A DNA stretch of 64,000 nt from Cellulomonas sp. JZ18 (GTDB lineage: Bacteria; Actinomycetota; Actinomycetes; Actinomycetales; Cellulomonadaceae). The stretch is taken from positions 3,658,001-3,722,000 of the forward strand of contig NZ_CP045245.1 in the NCBI RefSeq assembly GCF_009720485.1. Direction: 5' to 3'. Below, in pieces: positions 30,535-38,753 of the stretch. The position numbers were made by a program, and so were the translations under genes. The notes under the pieces were generated by a model. It was not told the DNA's origin. It ran no database searches and worked only from the letters and a program-made list of their open reading frames with translations. Every line of letters begins with the position of its first letter. Position 1 is the first letter of the stretch.

Positions 30535-31416
30535 ATGCCCGCCACCAACGCGACCATCCCGGCCGTCGCGCACCACACGGCCGCGATCAACGGCGCGCAG
30601 ATCCACTACGTCACCGCCGGCAGCACCGGCTCGCCCGTCCTCCTCGTGCACGGGTTCCCGGAGACCTGGTGGGCCTTCCACAGGCTCATCCCGCTGCTCG
30701 CCGAGGCCCACCGGGTCGTCGCCGTGGACCTGCGCGGGTTCGGCGACTCCAGCACCGCCGACGACGACCACGACAGCGCGACCGCTGCCGAGGACCTGCA
30801 CGGGCTGATCGAGCACCTCGGCTGGGGACGCGTGCACGTGACCGCGCAGGACATCAGCGGAGGGACCGTGTTCCGGCTCGTCGCCGCGCACCCGCAGGAC
30901 GTCCTCAGCCTCACGGCGATCGAGACGGGCCTGGCCGGGTTCGGCCTGGAGGGCCTGGCGGACGTCACGCACGGCGGCTCCTGGCACATCGGCGCGCTGG
31001 TGGCCCCCGGCATCCCGGAGCTGCTGTTCGCGGGCCGGGAGCGCGAGCTCCTCGGGCGGTGGGCCTTCCCGAGCATGGTCGCCGTCGCCGGGTCGGTCAC
31101 GGACGCCGACGTGGACGAGCTCGCCCGCACCTACGCCCGCCCCGGTGGCTGGCGCGGCGCCGTCGGGCTCTACCGCTCCATGCTGGCCGAGGGTGAGGAC
31201 CTCCGGGCCCTGGCCGCGTCGAGCCCGCTGACCGTGCCCGTGCTGGCCGTCGGCGCCGGTGGTGGGTCGTTCACCTCCGCGACCCTCCGTCAGGTCACGG
31301 CCGGAGCCGTCACAGCCGTCCAGCTCGACGGTGTCGGTCACTACGTCGCCCTGGAGGCCCCGGACGCACTCGCGGCGGCGATCCTCGGCTTCACCGGGTC
31401 CGTCGCGTCAGCGTGA
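30535..31416 (+). CDS. alpha/beta hydrolase, epoxide-hydrolase-like
   Basis: A 293-aa cytoplasmic hydrolase. The oxyanion motif [15 protein letters not shown] is typical of epoxide hydrolases, and the nucleophile position reads TAQDISGG with Asp rather than Ser, as in epoxide hydrolases and haloalkane dehalogenases. The catalytic His is near the end ([10 protein letters not shown]). The ATG has GAGGAG upstream. Its divergent MarR neighbour and the twin operators suggest induction by the substrate. Confidence 0.88.
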   Translation: MPATNATIPAVAHHTAAINGAQIHYVTAGSTGSPVLLVHGFPETWWAFHRLIPLLAEAHRVVAVDLRGFGDSSTADDDHDSATAAEDLHGLIEHLGWGRVHVTAQDISGGTVFRLVAAHPQDVLSLTAIETGLAGFGLEGLADVTHGGSWHIGALVAPGIPELLFAGRERELLGRWAFPSMVAVAGSVTDADVDELARTYARPGGWRGAVGLYRSMLAEGEDLRALAASSPLTVPVLAVGAGGGSFTSATLRQVTAGAVTAVQLDGVGHYVALEAPDALAAAILGFTGSVASA

Positions 31417-31504
31417 CCACGCAACCGGGCCCGCACCACGGCTCGGCCGATCGCCGAGCACGCCGGCCCGCCCGGCGCGCGTTCCTCGTCGCCGTCCCCC
31501 GCCC

Positions 31505-31534
31505 TTGCCGGTGCCACCACGGCGCTGCCAGCCT
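31505..31534 (+). promoter_or_regulatory. promoter candidate of the DUF1801 gene
   Basis: TTGCCG (31505-31510), an 18-base spacer, then CAGCCT (31529-31534), 50 bases upstream of the ATG. The whole element is strikingly like the one at 33436-33465 before the DHFR-like gene, including most of the spacer. Confidence 0.4.
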
Positions 31535-31584
31535 GGGGTACCCCTGGTCGAGGTGCGCCACGCCGCGAGGAAGGAGCCGCAGCC

Positions 31585-31941
31585 ATGGCCACGGTGGCCG
31601 ACCACGACGCGTACATCGCCGCAGCACCGGAGCCCTTCCGGCCCGTGCTGGAACGGCTGCGCGCGGTCCTCGCCCGCGCCCTGCCGGACGCGGAGGAGAT
31701 CGTGGCGTACGACATGCCGGGGTTCCGGGTCGGGAGCTCCGTCGTCGCGAGCTATGCGGCGTTCAGCAGGCAGTGCGGGCTGTACGTCCTCCCCCACGCG
31801 ATCACCGCGCACGCCGAGGAGATCGCCGCCGCCGGTCTGAAGGCGACGAAGACCGGCATCACCTTCTCGCCCCGCCGGCCGGTCCCGGACGACCTCGTCG
31901 AACGGCTCGCGCGGACGTCGCAGGAGGGCGCCGGAGCCTGA
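31585..31941 (+). CDS. DUF1801 (YdhG-like) protein
   Basis: A 118-aa protein of the DUF1801/YdhG group, with the typical PEPFRPVLERLRAVLARALP and EEIVAYDMPGFRVG segments and a C-terminal KTGITFSPRRPVPDDLVERL. Members have a compact alpha/beta fold related to frataxin-like YdhG proteins; the role is not established. The ATG has AAGGAG upstream. It is monocistronic. Confidence 0.88.
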   Translation: MATVADHDAYIAAAPEPFRPVLERLRAVLARALPDAEEIVAYDMPGFRVGSSVVASYAAFSRQCGLYVLPHAITAHAEEIAAAGLKATKTGITFSPRRPVPDDLVERLARTSQEGAGA

Positions 31942-32043
31942 TGCCGGGGCCGGGCAGCAGCGGAGGACGGGTCTGCGCCGCCCCGGGCGACGGGTGGTGC
32001 CGGTGACCGGGCCGAGCGACGTCGACGCGGGCCCTACCCCGGG

Positions 32044-32412
32044 GTGAGCGCGACTGGCAGCATCGCGACCGTGGAGACGGTGACGCTGTGGCGACCGACA
32101 GGACCGCAGGAGCTGGCGCTCGTCGAGGCGACGGGGTGGCGCGCGTGGCCGCCTCGGCTGCCGGACCAGCCGATCTTCTACCCCGTGCTCAACGAGGACT
32201 ACGCCACACGGATCGCCCGGGACTGGAACGTCAAGGCCAGCGGCGTCGGGTACGTGACCCGCTTCGAGGTCGAGAAGGAGTTCCTCGACCGCTACGACGT
32301 CCAGCAGGCGGGCGGGCAGACGATCCTCGAGTACTGGATCCCGGCCGAGGACCTCGAGGACCTCAACCGGCACATCGTCGGGCCCATCGAGGTGGTCGCG
32401 GAGTACCGCTAG
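32044..32412 (+). CDS. conserved hypothetical protein
   Basis: A 122-aa soluble protein with the recognisable core VTLWRPTGPQELALVEATGW, LPDQPIFYPVLNEDYATRIA and VTRFEVEKEFLDRYDV. I recall similar proteins in many bacteria annotated only as hypothetical or loosely as ADP-ribosylation-related; that label is not supported by a visible active site. The start is GTG at 32044, with an in-frame GTG at 32071 as alternative. It is followed by a strong bidirectional terminator. Confidence 0.75.
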   Translation: MSATGSIATVETVTLWRPTGPQELALVEATGWRAWPPRLPDQPIFYPVLNEDYATRIARDWNVKASGVGYVTRFEVEKEFLDRYDVQQAGGQTILEYWIPAEDLEDLNRHIVGPIEVVAEYR

Positions 32413-32436
32413 ACGTGCTCACGCAGACGTCGCACA

Positions 32437-32470
32437 CCGACGGGGCGCCGGAGGTCCGGCGCCCCGTCGG
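32437..32470. terminator. 16-bp bidirectional terminator hairpin
   Basis: A perfect 16-bp inverted repeat with a 2-nt centre (32437-32452 and 32455-32470) lies between convergent genes ending at 32412 and 32514. It is one of the strongest stems in the window. Confidence 0.75.
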
Positions 32471-32513
32471 GACGTGCTCGGCGCGGTGCGCGCCGTGTGC
32501 TCCGTGCGAGCCG

Positions 32514-33278
32514 TCAGATGCGCGGGTCGCCGTCGGCGTCGTCCGCGACCACGAGCGGGTCGGCCGCGACGGTGCCACCCGCCGGCGCGGTCGTGGGAGC
32601 CACGGTCTCGTCGACGACGGGGACGACGGGCGGCGTCGGGTTCGACAGGTCGGCACCCACGACCTCGGTCTCGTCGGAGCCGCTGCTCCGGCCGGCCACC
32701 ACGGCCGCCGCCGCAGCCGCCGCGACACCGAGCCCGGCGGCAGCCGCCTTGCCCGAGATCCCGGCGTGGCCGCTGTCCCCGCGGGACGCGGCCGCTGCCT
32801 CCACCCCGGGCGTGCCGGCGGTCCCCGTGCCGATCGACCCGCGCCAGGCGCCCGTCGCGTAGCCCTCGTCCTCGATGAACGCCTTGAACCGCTCGAGGTC
32901 GCGCTCGGCCTGGTTCTCGACGACGTTCAGCTTGTCGCCGACCTTCTCGACGAGGCCCTCGGGCTCGTACTCGAGCGACAGGTGCACCGACGTCTGGCCG
33001 CCGCCGACGTCCTCGAACGTCACCGCGCCGGCGTTCGTCGCGCCCGACGTCGCCGCCCACGACACCTTCTGGTCCGGCACCTGGTCGAGGACCCGCGCCT
33101 CCCACTCCCGCTTCACCCCGGCGATCTCGGCGACCCAGTGCAGGCGGTCGTCGCCCAGCTGCGTCACCTTCTTCACGCCGCCCATGAAGTGGGGGAACTC
33201 CTCGAACTGCGTCCACTGGTTGTAGGCGACGCTGATCGGCACGTTCACCAGCACCGACTTCTCGACCTTCGTCGTCAT
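32514..33278 (-). CDS. SRPBCC (polyketide cyclase/START-like) family protein
   Basis: A 254-aa protein. The first 150 residues form an SRPBCC ligand-binding domain (VNVPISVAYNQWTQFEEFPHF, VKKVTQLGDDRLHWVAEIAG, SLEYEPEGLVEKVGD), the oligoketide cyclase-like type. The C-terminal 100 residues are low-complexity: a Gly/Ala stretch (GISGKAAAAGLGVAAAAAAAVV) that may be a membrane segment or linker, then an acidic Pro/Thr-rich tail. The ATG has GAGGAG upstream. It is divergent from the DHFR-like gene. Similar proteins are often stress-induced in actinobacteria; function unknown. Confidence 0.88.
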   Translation of the reverse strand: MTTKVEKSVLVNVPISVAYNQWTQFEEFPHFMGGVKKVTQLGDDRLHWVAEIAGVKREWEARVLDQVPDQKVSWAATSGATNAGAVTFEDVGGGQTSVHLSLEYEPEGLVEKVGDKLNVVENQAERDLERFKAFIEDEGYATGAWRGSIGTGTAGTPGVEAAAASRGDSGHAGISGKAAAAGLGVAAAAAAAVVAGRSSGSDETEVVGADLSNPTPPVVPVVDETVAPTTAPAGGTVAADPLVVADDADGDPRI

Positions 33279-33435
33279 GAGCTCTCCTCGGGTTGACCGG
33301 TGGTGGGCGCGGGCGTCGTCCGGCCGCTCGTCCAGGATCACCCGGGGCCGGTGGTCGTGCCCGGCGAGCGGGCACGGAGGACCACCGCCCGCACCGGACC
33401 GCCCCGACGGGTCCCGGGCCCGCCCGGGCCGGCCC

Positions 33436-33465
33436 TTGCCCGTGCCGCCGCGCCGCTGGGAGCCT
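33436..33465 (+). promoter_or_regulatory. promoter candidate of the DHFR-like gene
   Basis: TTGCCC (33436-33441), an 18-base spacer and GAGCCT (33460-33465), 29 bases before the ATG. About three quarters of the bases, including the spacer, match the element at 31505-31534. Confidence 0.4.
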
Positions 33466-33494
33466 GGAGCACCCGTCCGTCCGGAGGCGCACCC

Positions 33495-34061
33495 ATGGGC
33501 AAGCTGGTCTACGCGGCCAACGTCTCGCTCGACGGCTACGTGGAGGACGAGGACGGCTCCTTCGGGTGGTCCGAGCCGGACGAGCAGGTGCACGCGTTCT
33601 GGAACGAGCACGAGCGGGGCATCGGCACGTCCCTCTACGGCCGGCGCATGTACGAGGCGATGCGCGTGTGGGAGGACGACGACTGGCTCGCCGACGAGCC
33701 GCCGGTCGTCCGCGAGTACGCGCAGATCTGGCGGGACGCCGACAAGGTCGTCTACTCCACGACGCTGCAGGACGTGAGCACCGCGCGGACGAGGATCGAG
33801 CGGCAGCTCGACCCGGACGCGGTCCGACGGCTGAAGGAGGAGTCCGGCTCGGACCTGAGCGTCGGTGGTGCGACCCTCGGCGCCGAGGCGTTCCGGCATG
33901 GTCTCGTGGACGAGTGCGTGCTGCTGCTGCACCCCGTGACCGTGGGCGGCGGGAAGCCGGCACTGCCGCGGGGCGTCCGGCTCGACCTGGAGCTGCTGGA
34001 GCACCGGCGGTTCGCCAGCGGCGTGGTGCACGTCCGGTACGGGGTGCGACGCGCCACCTGA
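33495..34061 (+). CDS. dihydrofolate reductase family protein (RibD C-terminal-like)
   Basis: A 188-aa protein with the DHFR/RibD-C fold: KLVYAANVSLDGYVEDEDG, YGRRMYEAMRVWED, VYSTTLQDVSTART and DLSVGGATLGAEAFRHGLVDE (the NADPH-binding GG region). Such stand-alone proteins are common in actinobacteria; true dihydrofolate reductase activity is usually not shown. The ATG has GGAGG upstream. It is divergent from the SRPBCC gene. Confidence 0.9.
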   Translation: MGKLVYAANVSLDGYVEDEDGSFGWSEPDEQVHAFWNEHERGIGTSLYGRRMYEAMRVWEDDDWLADEPPVVREYAQIWRDADKVVYSTTLQDVSTARTRIERQLDPDAVRRLKEESGSDLSVGGATLGAEAFRHGLVDECVLLLHPVTVGGGKPALPRGVRLDLELLEHRRFASGVVHVRYGVRRAT

Positions 34062-34173
34062 TGCCGGCGCCCGCGGGACCGGCGTCCCCCCGGAGCGACC
34101 GTCCCCGGTGCGGCCGTCGTGGCAGGTGGGGAAGACTCCTCCACGACCCGACGCCCCCACGCCCGGAGGCACC

Positions 34174-34884
34174 GTGCCGCGCACCGCCCGCCGCTCCTCG
34201 ACGACCCTGCTGGCCGTGACCGTCGTCGCGCTCACCCTGACGGCGTGCAGCGCCGGCGACGGGGGCACCGCCGCACCCCCCTCGCCGCCCCTCGCCCAGA
34301 CGGCCGCCGCGCCGTCGCCCGCACCCTCGGTGGTGGGCACCGGCCCGGCCGACCTCACCCCGGACGGCACGACGCTGCCGGCGGACCAGAGCGCCGTCGT
34401 CCGGTACGCGCTCGGTGACCGCGCGTCCGGCTCCTGGCGGGAGGCGCACTACCGGACGAGCGTCGTCGCCGTGGAGCCCGCGGACGAGGAGGCGCTCGCC
34501 GCGGTCGACGTCAGCGGCGGCCCGGCGTACGACCCGCAGGCCGAGGACGCGTTCTACCTGCGCGCCCGGCACGAGCTGCTGTGGGCGGAGTCGTCGGACC
34601 CGCTCGAGGTGCTCGACGCGCCGAACCTCTTCGGCTGGACCGACCAGGGCGAGCGGAGCACGACGTTCATGGTCTTCGACCGCCTGACCGGTCCGTTCGA
34701 GTGCGCGGACGAGCCGCTGGTCGGGCCCGAGGTGGGCGCGACGGTCCAGACGTGCAGCGTCGTCACGGTGCCCGCCGGGCAGACCGTCGTCGCCGTCGGC
34801 ACCGAGACGGGCGCGCAGCCGTTCGCCGTCGACGCCCAGGGGCGCCCGACGTTCGCGTCCGTGCTCTGGCTCCTGCAGGGCTGA
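34174..34884 (+). CDS. putative lipoprotein
   Basis: A 236-aa predicted lipoprotein. A basic N-terminus and hydrophobic stretch (TTLLAVTVVALTLTAC) end in a lipobox with Cys near residue 26. A Pro/Ala/Ser-rich spacer follows, then a globular domain starting near VRYALGDRASGSWREAHY with a possible disulfide pair (FECADE and VQTCSV). No family was recognised. The GTG at 34174 with GGAGG upstream was chosen. It should be anchored to the outer face of the membrane. Confidence 0.85.
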   Translation: MPRTARRSSTTLLAVTVVALTLTACSAGDGGTAAPPSPPLAQTAAAPSPAPSVVGTGPADLTPDGTTLPADQSAVVRYALGDRASGSWREAHYRTSVVAVEPADEEALAAVDVSGGPAYDPQAEDAFYLRARHELLWAESSDPLEVLDAPNLFGWTDQGERSTTFMVFDRLTGPFECADEPLVGPEVGATVQTCSVVTVPAGQTVVAVGTETGAQPFAVDAQGRPTFASVLWLLQG

Positions 34885-34947
34885 GCCGGCACCGCCGGGT
34901 TCCCGCGCGTCGCTGGAGGCGGGGGTGGCGGCCCGTCGCCGCGCGGC

Positions 34948-35634
34948 TCAGGCGACGCAGACGACGCCCGTGTTGCCGTCCTGGTCGGCGACCACGGTCA
35001 GCGACGGCGCCTCGCTGTCGTCGACGACCGTCCCACCCGCGGCGACGGCGGCCGCGACCCGCTGCTCGGCCACCTCGGGCGCCACGTAGACCTCGACGTG
35101 GAACCGCTGGCGCGCGGCGTCGTCCGACCCCACGTCGCCGAACCACAGGTTCGGCACCCTCCCCGTGGCGTCGCGGACCTCGTCGCTCGGCGACCCGCGC
35201 CCCTGGGACGCGGCGTCGCCCGTCAGCAGGGCGGCCCACACGGGCGCGATGGTCCCGGGGTCCGGCGTGTCGAGGCCGAGCTCGAGGACGCTGACCGAGG
35301 CCGGGTCGGCGACGAGGCCGTGCTCCGCGGCGATCGCCGTGATGCGTCGCGCGAGGTCGACGTCCTGCTGGGTGACCCACTCGACGACGTGCTCGGTGCC
35401 CTCGTCGTCGCGGTAGATCGCGTCGGCGCTGACGAGCTTCAGGTCGACGTGCCCGGTGCCCATCGACACGCTCGGGTGGTGCCCGAGCGTGTCGCCCGCC
35501 TCCGCCACCGCGGCGAGGAGACGGACGCCGGCACCGAAGTCGTCGACCCGGTACCGGGCGTGCAGCCCCTGGGCCAGCTTGCGCCGGTCGGTCAGCCCGG
35601 CCTCGGCGATCGCGTCGCCGCTCAGCATGTCCAT
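34948..35634 (-). CDS. pterin-carbinolamine dehydratase-like/VOC fusion protein
   Basis: A 228-aa two-domain protein. Residues 1-100 resemble 4a-hydroxytetrahydrobiopterin dehydratase, with active-site-like DTLGHHPSVSMGTGHVDLKL and EWVTQQDVDLARRITAIAAE. Residues 110-228 form a VOC/glyoxalase-like domain (SVLELGLDTPDPGTIAPVWA, RFHVEVYVAPEVAEQRVAAA, VVADQDGNTGVV). The first His pair is kept, so catalysis is possible. No pterin-dependent hydroxylase is nearby. The start is ATG at 35634 with GGAGC upstream, or the next ATG at 35628. Confidence 0.82.
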   Translation of the reverse strand: MDMLSGDAIAEAGLTDRRKLAQGLHARYRVDDFGAGVRLLAAVAEAGDTLGHHPSVSMGTGHVDLKLVSADAIYRDDEGTEHVVEWVTQQDVDLARRITAIAAEHGLVADPASVSVLELGLDTPDPGTIAPVWAALLTGDAASQGRGSPSDEVRDATGRVPNLWFGDVGSDDAARQRFHVEVYVAPEVAEQRVAAAVAAGGTVVDDSEAPSLTVVADQDGNTGVVCVA

Positions 35635-35830
35635 GCTCCGAGACCCGCCCCTGGTCCGGTTGCCGCTCGTGCTGTGGATGTGCGTGGGCCTCGCCTGCTC
35701 GACGAGGTCCCGTGCGGCGCCGTCGCCGAGGGACGCCGACCTCTCCTGCCGATGGCGACGGTACGCGCGTGCGAGGGCCCGGTCGAGGCCTCGACGGCCC
35801 GGGCTCGCGGACGGGCCCACGGCATCGTGT

Positions 35831-35840
35831 GAAGCGCTTC
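35831..35840. promoter_or_regulatory. LacI-type palindrome GAAGCGCTTC upstream of the endoglucanase
   Basis: A perfect 10-base palindrome with the central CG and AGCGCT core typical of LacI-family operators, including the cellulose regulators of actinobacteria (known CelR/CebR sites have TGGGAGCGCTCCCA). It lies 67 bases before the GTG of the GH5 gene. No LacI gene is in the window, so the regulator would act in trans. Confidence 0.55.
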
Positions 35841-35906
35841 GACGGGTGTGCGCAGGGGCGTCGGTCTGGTGGCATGACCTGCCCCCACTCCTGGAAGGAA
35901 CCCACC

Positions 35907-37526
35907 GTGCACGTTCTGCGCAAGGTGCTGACCGCGAGCGCGGCAGCAGTCGTCGCCGTCGTCGGATCGGTCGCCGCCACCGGGACGGCGAGCGCCGCCG
36001 CCGGCTGCCGGGTCGACTACGCCGTCGCCGGCCAGTGGCAGGGCGGCTTCCAGGCCGACGTGCGGGTGACCAACCTGGGCGACCCCGTCACCGGGTGGGA
36101 CCTGCGCTTCTCGTTCAACGCCGGCCAGACCGTCAGCCAGGTGTGGAACGGCGTCGCCACCCAGTCCGGGGCGGCGGTGTCAGTGCGCAACGCCGCGTAC
36201 AACGGCACGCTGGCGACCAACGGGACCGCGTCGTTCGGCTTCATCGGCACGTCCACGGGCAGCAACCCCGCGCCGACCACCTTCACGCTCAACGGCGTCA
36301 CGTGCACGGGGAGCCCCGTCACCCCGACGACCTCACCGTCGACGTCGCCGACGTCCACGCCGACGCAGTCGCCCCGGCCGACGTCGACACCCTCCCCGAC
36401 GCGGACGCCCACGCCGACCCCCACCACGGGTCCGGTCACGGTCGGCGCGACGCAGCTCGTGGCAGACATGGGCGCAGGCTGGAACCTCGGCAACCAGCTT
36501 GAGGCGAACATCGACGGCGTGCCGAGCGAGACGGCGTGGGGCAACCCCGTCGTCACCGGTGCGCTGCTCGACCGGGTGAAGGCCGCCGGGTTCCGGACCG
36601 TCCGCATCCCCGTGTCGTACCTCGCGAAGATCGGCCCGGCGCCGTCGTACACCGTCGACGCGGCCTGGCTCGCCCGGATCCGGCAGGTCGTGGACCTCGC
36701 CTACGACCGGGGCCTGCACGTGATCATCAACATGCACGGCGACGGATACAAGAGCGTCGGCGGCGGCTGGCTCATCTGCGACGCGGCGAACCAGGACCAG
36801 ATCCGGGAGAAGTACCGAGCGGTCTGGCAGCAGGTCGCCACGACGTTCCGGGACTACGGCGGGCGCCTCGTCCTCGAGTCGATGAACGAGAACTTCGACG
36901 GCCAGTACGGCGCCCCCACGCAGCCGTGCTACTCCAACATCAACGCGTACAACCAGATCTTCGTCGACACCGTGCGCCGCACCGGTGGCACCAACACCTC
37001 GCGGTGGCTGCTCGTCCCGGGCTGGAACACCAACATCGACTACACCACGGGCAACTACGGGTTCGTCATCCCGACGGACCGGTACCGCTCGTCGGCGATC
37101 CCCGCGAACGAGCAGCGCCTCATGATCTACGCGCACTACTACGACCCGTGGGACTTCACCGGCACGGAGGACGGCGCGATCACGCAGTGGGGCCCGAACG
37201 CGACCGACCGTGCGCGGACGTCCACGTGGGGCCAGCAGGACTTCATGGACGCGCAGCTGAAGAAGATGCACGACGCGTTCGTCGTCAAGGGCTACCCCGT
37301 CTTCATCGGCGAGTACGGCTCGATCGACAAGACCGCGTTCGACGCGTCGAACAACCGGTACCGCGCCGACTACGCGCGCACCCTCGTCGCGACGGCGAAG
37401 AAGTACGGCGCCGCCACCGCCTACTGGGACAACGGGTACAACGGCCAGTACGGGTTCGCGCTGTTCGACCGGCGGACCGCGACGGTGACCCAGCAGGGGA
37501 TCATCGACGCGATCATGGGCCGCTGA
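35907..37526 (+). CDS. secreted endoglucanase, CBM2-GH5
   Basis: A 539-aa modular cellulase. A signal peptide (VLTASAAAVVAVVGSVAATG) ends near SAAAGC. An N-terminal CBM2 follows (CRVDYAVAGQWQGGFQADVR, then TGWDLRFSFNAGQTV with Trp residues for cellulose binding), then a Pro/Thr/Ser linker of about 45 residues and a GH5 catalytic domain of about 350 residues. The acid/base Glu is in LESMNENFDG and the nucleophile Glu in VFIGEYGSID; the start of the barrel, MGAGWNLGNQLEA, is typical of GH5 endoglucanases. The GTG at 35907 has GGAAGGA upstream. A LacI-type palindrome lies in the leader. Confidence 0.93.
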   Translation: MHVLRKVLTASAAAVVAVVGSVAATGTASAAAGCRVDYAVAGQWQGGFQADVRVTNLGDPVTGWDLRFSFNAGQTVSQVWNGVATQSGAAVSVRNAAYNGTLATNGTASFGFIGTSTGSNPAPTTFTLNGVTCTGSPVTPTTSPSTSPTSTPTQSPRPTSTPSPTRTPTPTPTTGPVTVGATQLVADMGAGWNLGNQLEANIDGVPSETAWGNPVVTGALLDRVKAAGFRTVRIPVSYLAKIGPAPSYTVDAAWLARIRQVVDLAYDRGLHVIINMHGDGYKSVGGGWLICDAANQDQIREKYRAVWQQVATTFRDYGGRLVLESMNENFDGQYGAPTQPCYSNINAYNQIFVDTVRRTGGTNTSRWLLVPGWNTNIDYTTGNYGFVIPTDRYRSSAIPANEQRLMIYAHYYDPWDFTGTEDGAITQWGPNATDRARTSTWGQQDFMDAQLKKMHDAFVVKGYPVFIGEYGSIDKTAFDASNNRYRADYARTLVATAKKYGAATAYWDNGYNGQYGFALFDRRTATVTQQGIIDAIMGR

Positions 37527-37547
37527 CCCCGTCCGTCCCGCGGCCCG

Positions 37548-38525
37548 CTACCCGGCGTCCCGCTGCTCCAGCCAGGTGAGGATCGCGCGGGTCGTCTGCT
37601 CGGGCCGCTCCTGCTGGATCCAGTGGCCGCAGTCGAGCTCGACCACGTCGACGTCCGGGACGAACGTGGTCAGGTGCGGCGCTCGCGCGACGGTGTCCCG
37701 GGTCCCGTAGACCATCAGGGCGGGGCGGCGGACGACCGGGTCGACCTCCGCGAGCAGGTGCCAGTTGCGGTCCAGGTTCCGGTACCAGTTCAGGCCGGCG
37801 GTGAACCCGGACGCCTCGAAGGCGGAGACGAAGACGGCCAGGTCGTCGTCGCTCATCAGCGGCTCGCCGAGCGGCGCCTCCTGACGGGCGACGTCGATCA
37901 GCATCATCCCCGAGGGCGGCGCCGCGGGCGGCAGGTCCCTGCGGTACAGGTTGCGCAGGAAGCGGGCGGTGTCCGCCTCGAGCACCGCGTCCGCCACGCC
38001 GGGCTGCCGGTTGAGGTGGACGACGTAGAAGTCCTCGCCGAGCACGTCGGCCATGGCCTCGACCCACGGCCGCTCCCCGCGCTCCTGGTACGGCAGGCTC
38101 AGCGCGACCACCTTCTCGACCCGGCTCGGGTGCAGCACGGCCAGTCCCCACACGACCATCGCGCCCCAGTCGTGACCGACGAACACGGCGTCGTCGTAGC
38201 CGTGGTGGTCGAGCAGGGCCACGAGGTCACCGGTCAGGTGCGTGACGTCGTAGTCCGTCACCTCGGTGGGGCGGGACGAGCCGCCGAACCCCCGCTGGTT
38301 CGGCGCGATGACGTGGTAGCCCGCCGCCACGAGGGCGGGGACCTGGTGGCGCCAGGAGTACGCGAGCTCGGGCCACCCGTGGCACAGGACGATCGGCCGG
38401 CCCGCGTTCTCGCGGCCGGCCTCGAACACCTCGAGCTCCACGCCGCCGAGCGGCACGAGGGTGGGCTCGGGGAAGTCGGCGGGGCCGGGGTGGGACGCGG
38501 CAGAGGGACTCGTGTGTGTGGTCAT
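37548..38525 (-). CDS. epoxide hydrolase (alpha/beta hydrolase)
   Basis: A 325-aa enzyme with the oxyanion motif LCHGWPELAYSW, nucleophile elbow VGHDWGAMV (Asp), an Asp candidate in YGTRDTVA and the catalytic His in LDCGHWIQQE. These match soluble epoxide hydrolases. The ATG at 38525 was chosen; upstream codons are arginine-rich. An 8-bp inverted repeat with an 11-base centre lies 18 bases upstream, suggesting repression by a TetR- or MarR-type protein. Only 21 bases separate its stop from that of the convergent endoglucanase. Confidence 0.92.
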   Translation of the reverse strand: MTTHTSPSAASHPGPADFPEPTLVPLGGVELEVFEAGRENAGRPIVLCHGWPELAYSWRHQVPALVAAGYHVIAPNQRGFGGSSRPTEVTDYDVTHLTGDLVALLDHHGYDDAVFVGHDWGAMVVWGLAVLHPSRVEKVVALSLPYQERGERPWVEAMADVLGEDFYVVHLNRQPGVADAVLEADTARFLRNLYRRDLPPAAPPSGMMLIDVARQEAPLGEPLMSDDDLAVFVSAFEASGFTAGLNWYRNLDRNWHLLAEVDPVVRRPALMVYGTRDTVARAPHLTTFVPDVDVVELDCGHWIQQERPEQTTRAILTWLEQRDAG

Positions 38526-38542
38526 GCCGTCATCGTCCGGAC

Positions 38543-38569
38543 CGAACAGGTCACCTCGTGTCCTGTTCG
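38543..38569. promoter_or_regulatory. inverted repeat CGAACAGG-N11-CCTGTTCG
   Basis: A perfect 8-bp inverted repeat (arms 38543-38550 and 38562-38569) immediately upstream of the epoxide hydrolase start. It is sited where a repressor would block transcription. No regulator gene adjoins it. The rest of the 228-bp gap 38526-38753 holds nothing else recognised. Confidence 0.45.
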
Positions 38570-38753
38570 TCCCGGTCCGGTGCCGCTCCCCGAGGCGCGG
38601 ACGCGGACGGCGACCTCTGCTGCGCCCCGCCGGCAGGGATCTCACCGGCTACGTCGTCGTGGAGGGCTGACGCGGCCTCGACGCGGTCACGGGCCGCTGA
38701 CCACGCCGGTCACGACGGTCGCCGAGACCGACGACCGCCCGGGGTAGCGCCGG

